Shown in pieces: positions 17,726 to 28,262 of a stretch of 64,000 nt of DNA. Location: positions 53,685,759-53,749,758 of the forward strand of contig OX328125.1 of assembly GCA_946811695.1 (NCBI GenBank), in the 5' to 3' direction. The notes under the pieces are model-generated. The model was not told the origin of the DNA. It worked only from the letters and a program-made list of their open reading frames with translations, and did not search any database. Position 1 is the first letter of the stretch, and each line of letters opens with the position of its first letter. This stretch comes from Gonocerus acuteangulatus (lineage: Eukaryota > Arthropoda > Insecta > Hemiptera > Coreidae). Position numbers and translations under genes: made by a program.

Positions 17726-19322
17726 AAATGTTATTAAGTACTTAGGACTTTATATTGACAACAAGTTGAAATGGAACTATCACATTAATAACTTACAAAC
17801 ACGACTATTTTCAATAATAAATGGACTATCGATGGCTGCCAGAGTCACTTGGGGTCTTAATTCTGACGCATTAGCCACAATCTACAAAGGGGCGATAATC
17901 CCCATTTTGACATACGGGATTGAAATATGGGGCCATGCTTTAAGTGTGAAAATAAATGTGAAAAAACTAGAAAGAGTACAGAGATTAGCTGCGATTAAAA
18001 TATCCAGGGGATATCGTACATTATCTTATGAAGCATCATGTGTTTTAGCTAACACATTGCCAATTCACATCAAAGCTGAGGAAATGATAAGGCTACATAG
18101 GTTATTGAAATTGAAAGAAATTCCAGAAGACTTTACTTATCAGAATATCACACCACAAGACATAGAACAAGACATACGGTTCACGAACTGGTTACACCCT
18201 AAAGACAACATTGTACCGACTGACGATGTAGAAACAACATGGACTTATCACATTTACACGGACGGCAGTAAAAGCAATGACTGTGTTGGATCTGCATACA
18301 TAATACTAAAGGACGACATAACTATTCACAGAGGACAATTCAGACTATCACCACTATGTACGAACAACCAGGCAGAAAACTTTGCAATTAAAAAAGCAGT
18401 CGAAAAACTACATTCCATAAGTCACGACGGAGACACATGCATAATATACACTGACAGCAAGACAAACATAGCACTCATATACAACAGCCAAAATCATAAC
18501 GAACAGACTAAGCACATTAGAACACTACTAATTCTGTGTAAACAGAAAAATGTGACAGTTACAATAACATGGATTAAAGGACATTCTGGACTATTAGGGA
18601 ACGAGACAGTTGACTTACTTGCAAAATCAGCTTCAAAGGACACGACATTACCTATATCTTACTCTAAACTTACATCACAGACTATAAAAACACTACTGCG
18701 AGACAAATCAATGCAAAAATGGGACGAACGGTGGATGAACACAACTAAAGGAAGACATTTACACCAATTCATACCTACAATACTCAACAGACAAAAATTA
18801 ACACTTAACAACTTTAAAATGACTCAATTCATATCAGGACATGGACCGACGAAAAGTTATTTACATAAATTTAAACTTATAACTACTAACACATGTAAAT
18901 GCGACAATACAACTGAACAGACTTACGACCATCTCCTGTTCGACTGTACATTACTGGACGGACCCAGGACAAAACTCATTAAGGACATTCATTACCTTAC
19001 AGGACGGAACTTGGCCCGTTGACAAACCTGACTTACTACTTACATATTTTAAGGAATTTGATGCATTTATTAAACAACTGAACCTAAAAAAATATCAATG
19101 AACTCATCTGATTGCCCACATATGTATTATGTTATTTACATATGTATATAATTTTGATTATTTACTTTTTTTTTTTTTATTAGTTTTCGTTTTATTTTTA
19201 TTTTTATTATTGTCATTTAATTTCAGTATTCATATTAATTGTAAAAGAATTCATTATTTTATGTACATGCCTAATCAAAATACGTGTAGTATCCAGAAAG
19301 GATGGCATACGTAGATAAATAA

Positions 19323-19426
19323 ACTCCCACGCTGGAGGGTTACTCCAACATGGAAAACATGAAATTAAAACACATTTAACTACTGCTCAAGTAGATATAT
19401 TGAAAACACACGTTCTATACGCGCAA
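19323..19426 (+). pseudogene. env N-terminal fragment, right arm
   Basis: Same sequence as the start of the left-arm env relic, in mirror orientation, cut off by the N gap. It shows that the inverted repeat extends past the non-LTR element into the host retroviral sequence. Confidence 0.7.
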
Positions 19427-19626
19427 NNNNNNNNNNNNNNNNNNNNNNNNNNNNNNNNNNNNNNNNNNNNNNNNNNNNNNNNNNNNNNNNNNNNNNNNNN
19501 NNNNNNNNNNNNNNNNNNNNNNNNNNNNNNNNNNNNNNNNNNNNNNNNNNNNNNNNNNNNNNNNNNNNNNNNNNNNNNNNNNNNNNNNNNNNNNNNNNNN
19601 NNNNNNNNNNNNNNNNNNNNNNNNNN
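19427..19626. other. Assembly gap, 200 N
   Basis: Exactly 200 N. A round number suggests a placeholder of unknown true length, and it sits at the outer edge of the right arm of the inverted repeat. Confidence 0.99.
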
Positions 19627-20492
19627 AATTACGTTTGTAAATTTTCTAGAGTTGAAACTTCATCTGCGAAGAATGCAGCGCTATAAACGAATTCACTTGT
19701 GATTCTTTTACTCGGAAGAGCCTGCAAAAAGAGTACTTTGTTCATTATCTGATAAAATTTCATTTGTACTCTATGCCCCTCAATTACTATTTTGTCTTTT
19801 TGAAGTCTGTACTAGGATGCCATTCATAAATTAGGATGCCATTCTGCCCTTGAGAGGATGTCTCTTCTACTTTATCAGGAGGGTTGTCATTTAAGTGGGA
19901 TATGTTCGGTAATTTCGTTAAGGCTGAGTGTAAATGACTACAAAGCTCTCTTTATGAGAGGCTCGGAGGTGTATATTGGTCCCGGACGGGCTATCTGGGT
20001 CCAAACAGAGCTGGATATTGTGAGGAGACAGACAGTGGGAAGAGGGTGCTGGGTATATCGAGCGGTCTCTTGTTTGTGCTGGCTATCGATTAGACACCCC
20101 CACTCTACCGCCCCTCCAACACCCACGTAGCCTCCACTGGGCTGATCATTCGTTCCACGGATCTTACAGCAACTACCTTATCAGTCGTTCCAGCTTACTG
20201 ATAAGGGACAATGAGAAAAAAAATGCAAAGGCATATTCTGGGCATTTTTCTAAAAGATTTAGGCGAACAATGTTTTTATCTTCGTTACCAAGAAAATTAC
20301 GTTAAGGTATAAGTTTAACATTTTCCTCTGAAGATACGCAGGGATTTTCTTGTTTTGCCTGCAACCAATAAACAAAATATCACAGGTTTGATAGGTCTGA
20401 TATGCAGGGTTACCCTTCGGGAAAACTAGTTTGACCTAAAATTTCATAGTCTAACAGAATACACCGACTATAAAAAAATCTACACCGATGAC
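19627..20492. other. No gene recognised
   Basis: Slightly GC-richer than its surroundings at 19950-20200. Short overlapping frames on both strands have no recognisable domain. Nothing supportable. Confidence 0.45.
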
Positions 20493-20712
20493 ATGGGCGT
20501 ATATAGGAAATAATTTCGGAGGGGGCTGGGAAAATTTCGGGGTGGGGGGGGGCTGAGACCATTTCCGGGATAAGGAATACAAACAATTTAGAACTTGGAA
20601 TAGTTATAGACGCTATTAAAACTAAAATAAAATATTTTTTATGAACTAATTAATCTTATTTCATTTATTATTATTTCGGGGGGGGGGGCTGCAGCCACCT
20701 TATATACGTCAA
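20493..20712. mobile_element. MITE family 3, copy 1
   Basis: Short element with inverted ends ATGGGCGTATATA at the left and TATATACGTCAAT at the right, bordered inside by G-runs and GGGGGCTG motifs. Related copies are at 34543-34801 and 59202-59470, with the same middle (TAAGATCA, TTAGTTCA, GTAATAGCGTTT in the longer copies). It has no coding capacity. The superfamily is not determined. Confidence 0.65.
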
Positions 20713-21004
20713 TGACCGATGAAAGCAAGAAAGAAGATGAAGTACGTTTTGCACACAGTACAAACTACCTCCATTATCTTCAATCTATACTGCCAACATC
20801 CAAGCCATTGCAGTTGCTTAGTTGATGCCAATTGCAACAACCAATCAAAAAATTTTACTGTGCTCTGAATCACTGTCGGCTCTACACGTAATTAACAGAT
20901 TTAAAATATCGGACCAGTATTTTAAAAAATCCAACAATACATACACATACTGCTCAGCAGGAACAAGACAACGACATCCCTGTGGTCATCAGCCCACTCA
21001 TAGG

Positions 21005-22353
21005 CCGTCGGCCCGTGTACATTTCATGCAACGATTTTTAAGAGTCTTCATTTTTTTCACTATTGATTGTACAAGTCTTATCTAGAACAATGCCACTTGT
21101 CAGCTGGCTAGGTAGTGGTGGGTTTGGCTGCGGGGGCGTTCCTAACTTCGGAAAAATATGAAAATGTGAAACGATTTTAAGATTCATGAAATTTTATGGA
21201 GAGACACCTTTATACAATAATCATTGGCACTTGTCAGCTGGCCGGCCAGCGGTGGACTGCTTGTCAGCTAGGGGTCTAAACTTGGCAAAAATACGAAATT
21301 CTGAAACGATTTTAAGATTGCTGAAATTTTGGTTCGTAATTGACAAAAATTACGAAACATTAATAAAGCAAAGAAAATGAATAATTTTAATATCTTCAGT
21401 GAATTACTGATCTCGAACAATCATTTCAACTACTGGAGGTAATTGTTTGCTATCAAACCATTTACATGTGTACATTTTATTCATGTTATTATTAGATGTT
21501 AAAATTTGGATGAATATGGGAACGTGAACAAACCAAACTATTTAGATAATAATAAGTTATTTTTAACACTAGGTGAAACACTGTGCCAAACGTTGCCTGA
21601 TTTTCACGCATTCACAGGCGAACATTTTTTATGTGCTATGTATTTTATACAAATAAATGACATATTTTTTCATCATACCTTAATGAAAATACATAATATA
21701 TTTTAACGTTGATAATGAAAATATTCATTTACAATCAATATATTCAGAAGTTGTAATCAATATAAGAATGCTTTCGCTATTAAATAGTCAAAAACTATAT
21801 TAAGATTCCTGAAATTTTGTTAGTATGTAGTATTCGTAATAAGATTGACAAAACAAATTGTCAGCTGCTTATATGTTTGTGGAAAAGATGTCAGCTGGCG
21901 GTATAAAGCGGAGCGCGCACCATACGCTCAGCGCTTATACACCCCTAGCTGACAAGTTTTCCACCAAGATATGAGCAGCTGACAATGTTTTTCGTTAATC
22001 TCACTACAAATACTAGTAACCACCAAAATTTCAGCAATCTTAAAATCGTTTCAGAATTTCGTATTTTTGCCAAGTTTAGACCCCCAGCTGACAAGCAGTC
22101 CACCGCTGGCCGGCCAGCTGACAAGTGCCAATGATTATTGTATAATGAAAGGTGTCTCTCCATAAAATTTCATGAATCTTAAAATCGTTTCACATTTTCA
22201 TATTTTTCCGAAGTTTGGAACGCCCCCGCAGTCAAACCCACCGCTACCTAGCCAGCTGACAAGTGGCACTGTTCTAGTTAAGACTTGTACATTCAATAAT
22301 GAAAAAATGAAGAATCTTAAAAATCGTTGCATGAAATGTACACGGGCCGACGG
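21005..22353. mobile_element. Foldback transposon with CAGCTG subterminal repeats
   Basis: Long inverted arms, about 21005-21340 and 22015-22353, with termini CCGTCGGCCCGTGTACAT and the complement. The octamer GTCAGCTG or its complement occurs about ten times (near 21098, 21231, 21261, 21848, 21890, 21948, 21974, 22085, 22116, 22252). Such arrays in DNA transposons are often transposase-binding sites. Flanks ACTCATAG and ACTATCAG may be a degraded 8-bp duplication, which would fit hAT; that is weak. No transposase frame is seen in the 21340-22015 core. Confidence 0.7.
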
Positions 22354-22969
22354 ACTATCAGGTAGCATCCCATAAGAGCCAAACCACAACAAAGTTATAG
22401 AAGAGTGAAGGAAGAGGAAATCTAAGGGAGAAAGTAGTAATAACACTTTAATAGGCCATATCATATGACAAATAGCAATCTAAATAAAAAAGAACCTCCA
22501 GCTCTATGTGAACCATGCCCCCAAATTTTAACGATGTCATGTAATAGAGGAATGTCAGGAATATGAAATATGTTCAGGCAACTAAATAAACCTCGGCATG
22601 TAGCAGTAAAAATTGTTAGCAAAGTATAGACAAACGAGCCAGCTCCTAAAGACCTGGGATATGTATAAAATTCTGTAAATGATCACGAATAAAAAAAAAA
22701 AAGGAAATATAATGAGAAAATATAACAAATTTGAAAGAATAATAATAAATTAAATAAGCTGTGCAAGCGGAAAGGGATTTTACATGTGCACTTTGTTGGG
22801 TTTTGAATGTGAATCTAATAAATATATATAAATAGATTGTAGAGCGTAATAACCCTGCAGTTACAAGCCCAAATACTTTTACACCCTGCCAAAACGTATA
22901 TTTTACCCTGCCGAATGACTGGATTATTTATAATAGCTTTATGTATTCGACGTATCTCCGGATCTTTTA
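22354..22969. other. No gene recognised
   Basis: A/T- and purine-rich sequence between the foldback element and the retrotransposon; nothing supportable. Confidence 0.5.
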
Positions 22970-22974
22970 GAATG

Positions 22975-23169
22975 TGTTAAGGGAATAACATATGATATAT
23001 TTGTATAACCTACAAATAGATCATATGTTTAAATGTTATGTTTATGTAAAAATAAATCAGTCTTGTTCTTGGTTTCAACAAGTGTACTTAATGTTAGATT
23101 TAAGTAGTTAAGTTATGCCTCCAAAGAGACGTAAGTCTACGGAGCCGTCTAAAAGTGGATGCCCTAACA
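22975..23169 (+). repeat. 5' LTR
   Basis: It starts TGTTAAGGG and ends CCCTAACA, giving TGTTA/TAACA inverted termini. The boundary is fixed by the GAATG duplication and by the PBS that follows. A polyadenylation signal AATAAA lies at 23052-23057. The last 55 bases, from ATG at 23115, are in frame with gag, so the polyprotein start is inside the LTR. Confidence 0.9.
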
Positions 23170-26100
23170 TGGTGTCAGGTCAAGAAGAACCTATGTTACT
23201 AGACGGGAGGATGAAGCCACCAGAGGAATTGAACTTCAGGGACCCGAACTGGCGGACTTGGTACCGAAGGTGGGAGCGCTTCAGAATCGGTACGGGACTG
23301 GATCGCATGACGGAGAAATTCCAGGTAAATCAATTAATTTATTACCTGGGTGAAGAGGCTGAGAACCTTTTCGATCGCTTCAATCTTAACAGAATTGAGA
23401 GCGAATCTTATGATGTTGTGATTGAAAAGTTCAATAACTATTTCGAGGGGAAAACTAACCTCATTTACGAGAGGAGTAGATTTTTTAGGAGACGGCAAGA
23501 GGAAGGAGAGCCGGTCGATAAATTTCTTTCAGAGGTTCATGCTCTAGCGAGGAAGTGTGAGTTTGCTGCACTGAGAGATGAATTAATCATGCACCGAATC
23601 ATAGATGGGATGAGTGATGTCAGCCTGTCGGAGAATTTTCAGCGGAGGACTGAGCTGTCACTAGAGCAGGTAGAGGGAGAGGTTAGGACCGCGGAGAAGA
23701 TCCGAGCCCAGGTTAAGGAGGTCCGGGGCGATAGGTTAGACAGTTCTAAGGATGTTGAGGCTGTAGTAAGAAAGAATAAACCTAAATCTCGGTGTAATCA
23801 GTGTGGTCTGTCAGAACACAAATACGATAAGAGAGGGTGTCCTGCGAACGGATCAATCTGCTTTAAATGCAATAGGGTCGGCCATTTTGCGAGGATGTGT
23901 CGGGTAGTTACGGAAGCAGGCCGACGAGTTCAAACAGTTGATAGGAATGAATCGGAATCTGATAGTGATCTAGGCTTGGTACAAGATATGGTTGGGGCCG
24001 TGGAAGGAACTGATTATTTTAAGGTTACTTTAAAAGTAGGTATGTCTTCTATGGTATTTAAAATTGACACGGGCGCAGACGTTACCTTAATCTCTGAAGC
24101 GTCGTTTCATGCTTTGAAAGGGGAGTATGCGCTGCGCCGGACAACTAAGAAGTTATGTGGCCCTGGGGGACACCCAATTCCGTTAATAGGAACATTTACA
24201 GCCCAGATCTCCTATAAAGAAAAGACGGTAACACAGGAGATTTATGTATCAGAGAAGGACTTGTTCCCGTTGCTAGGCCGACCCGCGATTAAAGCATTAA
24301 ATTTAATAGAAGTAATCGGGGAACTACACCAGGATCAGTCGATACTTAAGAGGTACCCGAAGTTATTCGAAGGTTTGGGTTGTATAAGAGCTAAGCCGTA
24401 CAATATAGTATTAATGGAAGGGGCGGAACCAAAAACAGTTAAGGTTCCTAGGCGGATTCCAGCTAATTTGAAAGAAAGTGTGAGGAAGGAGCTGGAGAAA
24501 CTCGAGAAAGAGGGTATAATTAGTAGGATCGATGAGCCGACAGATTGGGTTGCGAATATGGTCGTTGTTCCTAAATCAAAGCCAGGCGAGGTTAGAATAT
24601 GCGTGGACTACTACCACCTGAATCAGGCAATTAAAAGGGAAAGGTTACTGATGCCATCGGTGGATGAGTTGTTGGCACAGGTGAATGGGGCGGCATATTT
24701 TTCAAAATTGGATTGTCGGAGTGGTTATTTTCAGTTACGATTAACTGAAGAATCGAAAAAGTTGACCACATTCATTACTCCATTTGGTCGGTTTTATTTC
24801 AACAGGCTTCCAATGGGAATCTCTAGTGCTCCGGAGGTTTTTCATAAGAGAACCTCGAGCATGATGCAAGGCATTCCGGGAGTGTTAGTCCTCTTAGACG
24901 ATTTCTTAGTATATGGTAGGACTAAAGCAGAGCACGATGAGAGACTTCATCGTGTACTGGCGAGGCTGTCGGAAAATGGGGTTACCTTAAACAGCCAGAA
25001 ATGTGTTTTTGGTACAACAGAGGTGAAATTCTTAGGTCATAAGGTTAATCGGTCTGGGATCGCAGTAGACCCGGAAAAGGTTGCAGCAATAATCAAAATG
25101 GAGCCACCGAAGGGAGTTCCAGGGGTTAGGAGATTTCTTGGGATGTGCAATTATTATATAAAGTTTCTTCCTCAGCTTTCAGAGATCACGAGTCCACTGA
25201 GAGAGCTGACGAAGAAAGAAAGATGTTGGGTATGGGACAAGGCACAGGAAAGTAGTTTTAGGAAGGTAAAGGAACTGTTGACGTCCGCACCGGTGTTAAC
25301 TTTCTTCGACCTAAACAAACCGAAAAGGGTTGCTGCTGACGCGAGTCAAATAGGTCTTGGGGCTGTGCTAGAACAACAGGAAGACAACGTCTGGAAACCG
25401 GTGTTTTATGCATCGCGGAGTCTGACACAGACGGAAAGTAGATACTCGAACATAGAACGAGAAGGGTTAGGTATAGTCTGGGCGTGCGAGAGGTTTCAGG
25501 AGTACCTTATAGGTGGGAAGTTTACTATCCTTACTGACCACAAGCCACTTGTTACAATATTCGGAAGAAAACCTTTGGAAGATATAACACCTAGGCTACA
25601 AAGGTTTAAAATGAGAATGGCAAGGTTTATTTACGAGATAGAGTTTGTAGCGGGCAAAGGCTTTTTTACACCCGATACTCTCTCCCGAAACCCTCTCAGT
25701 GACAATTCTGTTGACAGCTCGGATGAGGTGGAAGCGTTTGTAAATCAGGTATTCCACCCGAAGGTTAAAGACGTGCTAGTTGAAAAGTTAAGGAAAGGTC
25801 AGAAGGAAGATGACGTTATTCCGATGATCCAGGAGTTCTTAATCAATGGTTGGCCACATAAGATATGTGAAAAATTTCGACCCTATGTTCGATTCAAGGA
25901 ACAATTGTACGAAAGTGGAGGTTTACTATTGTACAAAGGAAGAATTGTTGTGCCAGCAGACTCCAGAAAGGAAATTCTGGAGAAAATTCATGAGGGGCAT
26001 GCCGGGGAACGTAAGAGTCTCGAGTTGGCTAGGAATTCGGTTTGGTGGCCTGGAATTACCCACGAAGTCAAAGATAAAGTTGCTGGATGTCCGCAATGTG

Positions 26101-26771
26101 TAAAGAGCCGGTATCAAGCACCAGAACCGTTGATGCCATCAAAGACCCCGGCTAGTCCATGGCAAGTCCTTGCAGCAGACTACTTTAAAGTTGATGGTTC
26201 TTGGTATATTGTAATTGGAGACTACTTCTCAAAATACTTAGACATCGGCAAACTGACCTCCCTGACAACAAGGAACACGGTAGCATATATGAGAAACCTT
26301 TTTGCATATTTTGGAGTGCCATTGGAGATGCGGTGTGACAACGGGACAAATCTCACAAGCTACGAGATGAAGGAGTTTGCGAAAGAAATGGGATTCCAGA
26401 TCGTCCCTTCAAGCCCGAAATACCCTCAATCTAATGGATTTGCGGAGGCTCTTGTGAAGATTGGCAAGCGTATTGTAGCCAGTGGAGACATGGCTCTTGG
26501 GCTACTGGCCTACAGAACAACCCCCTTAGATACTGGGTCGACGCCAGCAGAGCTCCTAATGGGCAGGCGAATCAGGAACCGATTACCGACATTGGACTAC
26601 CGTCTCAAACCCGGGTGGCCAGATCTTCAAAGAGCCCGGGAGGGAGAAGAGATGAGGAAGGCAAAAATGAAGAACATATTTGACCAGAGGCACAGAGTCA
26701 GAAACCTACAGGCATTGAAGAAAGGTGATTACGTTTGGATCCAGGACAGGAAGGAGTTTGGAAGAGTGTGA
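23115..26771 (+). CDS. Gag-Pol polyprotein of Gypsy-type retrotransposon
   Basis: A 1218-residue frame. Gag comes first, with two zinc knuckles at about residues 227-242 (CNQCGLSEHKYDKRGC) and 249-262 (CFKCNRVGHFARMC). The aspartic protease is DTGAD at 318 with LLGRP near 390. RT motif A is FSKLDCRSGYF (Asp 533) and its active site LLDD is at 593-596, where YxDD is usual. RNase H has VAADAS (Asp 742), an REGLG Glu and LTDHKPL. Integrase has an HEGH/CPQC zinc site and catalytic Asp 1022, Asp 1075 and Glu 1111 (D-35-E). The first ATG (23115) is in the LTR; an alternative start at codon 19 straddles the LTR/PBS border. The stop at 26769 looks premature: another frame continues about 35 codons to a TAA at the 3' LTR edge with the TG...VRNRRAL pattern usual at the end of this family, implying a 1-nt indel. 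Confidence 0.92.
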   Translation: MPPKRRKSTEPSKSGCPNMVSGQEEPMLLDGRMKPPEELNFRDPNWRTWYRRWERFRIGTGLDRMTEKFQVNQLIYYLGEEAENLFDRFNLNRIESESYDVVIEKFNNYFEGKTNLIYERSRFFRRRQEEGEPVDKFLSEVHALARKCEFAALRDELIMHRIIDGMSDVSLSENFQRRTELSLEQVEGEVRTAEKIRAQVKEVRGDRLDSSKDVEAVVRKNKPKSRCNQCGLSEHKYDKRGCPANGSICFKCNRVGHFARMCRVVTEAGRRVQTVDRNESESDSDLGLVQDMVGAVEGTDYFKVTLKVGMSSMVFKIDTGADVTLISEASFHALKGEYALRRTTKKLCGPGGHPIPLIGTFTAQISYKEKTVTQEIYVSEKDLFPLLGRPAIKALNLIEVIGELHQDQSILKRYPKLFEGLGCIRAKPYNIVLMEGAEPKTVKVPRRIPANLKESVRKELEKLEKEGIISRIDEPTDWVANMVVVPKSKPGEVRICVDYYHLNQAIKRERLLMPSVDELLAQVNGAAYFSKLDCRSGYFQLRLTEESKKLTTFITPFGRFYFNRLPMGISSAPEVFHKRTSSMMQGIPGVLVLLDDFLVYGRTKAEHDERLHRVLARLSENGVTLNSQKCVFGTTEVKFLGHKVNRSGIAVDPEKVAAIIKMEPPKGVPGVRRFLGMCNYYIKFLPQLSEITSPLRELTKKERCWVWDKAQESSFRKVKELLTSAPVLTFFDLNKPKRVAADASQIGLGAVLEQQEDNVWKPVFYASRSLTQTESRYSNIEREGLGIVWACERFQEYLIGGKFTILTDHKPLVTIFGRKPLEDITPRLQRFKMRMARFIYEIEFVAGKGFFTPDTLSRNPLSDNSVDSSDEVEAFVNQVFHPKVKDVLVEKLRKGQKEDDVIPMIQEFLINGWPHKICEKFRPYVRFKEQLYESGGLLLYKGRIVVPADSRKEILEKIHEGHAGERKSLELARNSVWWPGITHEVKDKVAGCPQCVKSRYQAPEPLMPSKTPASPWQVLAADYFKVDGSWYIVIGDYFSKYLDIGKLTSLTTRNTVAYMRNLFAYFGVPLEMRCDNGTNLTSYEMKEFAKEMGFQIVPSSPKYPQSNGFAEALVKIGKRIVASGDMALGLLAYRTTPLDTGSTPAELLMGRRIRNRLPTLDYRLKPGWPDLQRAREGEEMRKAKMKNIFDQRHRVRNLQALKKGDYVWIQDRKEFGRV
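23170..23184 (+). other. Primer-binding site, overlapping gag codons
   Basis: TGGTGTCAGGTCAAG directly follows the LTR. It begins TGG, as expected for pairing to a tRNA CCA end; the TGGTGTCAG start is Leu-like from memory, so tRNA identity is unproven. It is translated as part of the polyprotein (codons 19-23). Confidence 0.7.
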
Positions 26772-26868
26772 AGATGCACCCCGACGTTATCTAGTCAAGC
26801 TGGACACTGGTGGCCATCTGGTCAGGAACCGAAGGGCGCTGGTCATGACAAGAGACAAGGGGACTTTG

Positions 26869-26877
26869 GAGGGGAGA
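26869..26877 (+). other. Polypurine tract
   Basis: GAGGGGAGA directly precedes the TGTTAAG of the 3' LTR. It is the expected plus-strand primer for reverse transcription. Confidence 0.8.
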
Positions 26878-27072
26878 TGTTAAGGGAATAACATATGATA
26901 TATTTGTATAACCTACAAATAGATCATATGTTTAAATGTTATGTTTATGTAAAAATAAATCAGTCTTGTTCTTGGTTTCAACAAGTGTACTTAATGTTAG
27001 ATTTAAGTAGTTAAGTTATGCCTCCAAAGAGACGTAAGTCTACGGAGCCGTCTAAAAGTGGATGCCCTAACA
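26878..27072 (+). repeat. 3' LTR
   Basis: I see no difference from the 5' LTR over 195 bp. It repeats the ATG and first 18 codons of gag (27018-27072), so a short frame here continues into flanking DNA and is not a second element. Confidence 0.9.
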
Positions 27073-27664
27073 GAATGTCAAATCAGGATCTGTTATTTCC
27101 AATCGTCCTACTCAAATTACTCAAATCATCTACTTGCCAGTCCTTCGCAGTAGCAGATAATATAAAGACGAGTTTCCAAATCCATTCCATATTTTTTGAA
27201 TAGCGTGGTGGTTATTATAGCCACGGCGAGAAGATGCTAGATCATTGGGTTAATATAAAGGGTTCCATTCTGATCAACACATTTTTAGCCGACGCGCATC
27301 TTGACCAAAATACAGCAAAGAACTACAAGTGTGCATAGGAACTCTATGAAGAGCCATTAGGGTAAGGCCACGCGGGCCGTCAAAATCACCGGTCGGCAGC
27401 TACCCAGCGCCGGATGGCAGCAAAAGTACATGGGAGTGAATGGGAAAAACCACACGGGCCGGTAAAGACACCGGCCGGTGAAATTATCGGGCGGAGGGGA
27501 CAAGCCACCAGCTGTATTTTCTACTTGCCGGCCAGTAGAAAACCATTGGTGGAAAACCACGGGCCGGCTAGTAGAGAACCTTGGGTGCCAATGAAGAAGC
27601 CTACACGGTCCGGTAAAACGCCCGGCCGGACGCTCCCCACGGATACTATGGTACCCTACGGATA
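27073..27664. other. GC-rich patch with CCGGCC repeats
   Basis: The stretch 27360-27640 is markedly GC-richer than its surroundings and repeats GGCCGG/CCGGCC-type words (GGGCCGGTAAAGACACCGGC, GGCCGGCTAGTAG, CGGTCCGGTAAAAC). It resembles the subterminal region of a DNA transposon, but I could not find a matching inverted end. No gene. Confidence 0.4.
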
Positions 27665-28262
27665 CTATGGATGCGAATTCTGACGAAATTTTGTTCTGAC
27701 GAGTACGCCAGAAACCCTCGTCAGAACAAGACGGTTACACTCTGCGCGTTTTCTGATGGTCAGTCACCAAGCAAAATTGATGAACTTGATAAACTTTATT
27801 TTCTTGAAAGTCCTTTTTCAAAGTTGTTGTTGTTGAATTTTGGAAAAACAGAGCATGTTAACCAGATGTTTGTTAGTAAAGACGAGAAACGAGAGTTTGA
27901 AATGTTGTTTCACGAATTATGGGACCAACCAGAAATGTTTTTTGAGTATTTTAGGATGAGACCAGCAACATTCGAATACATATTGAATGGGACTGATTAA
28001 TTTATCGTTATCCATGGTGAATAAACTAAATAATTCGAAATTCAACGGAATAACAGGCACAAAACAGTCGCAGGTCGCACGAAAAAATCAAACTAGATTG
28101 ACCGCTTAAAAGGTTCTGACGACCTCGTGTATGTTCTGAAGTCATTTTCGCTTCCACTGAAAACACTCTCATTGGAAAACAGGTGTTTGTTTGTTCGGAC
28201 GACTTGGTCCGAAATCGAAAGAATTCGTCAGAACAAATTTTCTTTAGTATACGCATCCATAG
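27665..28262 (+). mobile_element. PIF/Harbinger-like remnant with inverted ends
   Basis: Ends CTATGGATGCG (27665) and CGCATCCATAG (28262) are inverted. Inside them, TTCTGACGA-type words recur in both orientations. A 109-codon frame at 27671-28000 ends with a segment WDQPEMFFEYFRMRPATFEY, which has the form of the N-terminal region of PIF/Harbinger transposases ('FFEYFRMS..'), then stops. The nuclease domain is gone, so this is probably an internally deleted, non-autonomous copy. The target duplication is unclear. Confidence 0.5.

Larger units (their letters stand above)
22975..27072 (+). mobile_element. Complete Gypsy-type LTR retrotransposon, 4.1 kb
   Basis: A full unit: 5-bp target duplication GAATG (22970-22974 and 27073-27077), two LTRs of 195 bp that look identical, a PBS directly after the 5' LTR, one gag-pol frame, and a polypurine tract before the 3' LTR. 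Identical LTRs indicate a recent insertion. Domain order Gag-CCHC-PR-RT-RNaseH-IN and motif style suggest a Mag/K02A2.6-like lineage (inference). There is no env. Confidence 0.92.

Noticed and set aside
27018..27203. Second start of the Gypsy-type polyprotein
   Set aside because: It is the 3' LTR copy of the first 18 codons running into flanking DNA after GAATG, not another element.
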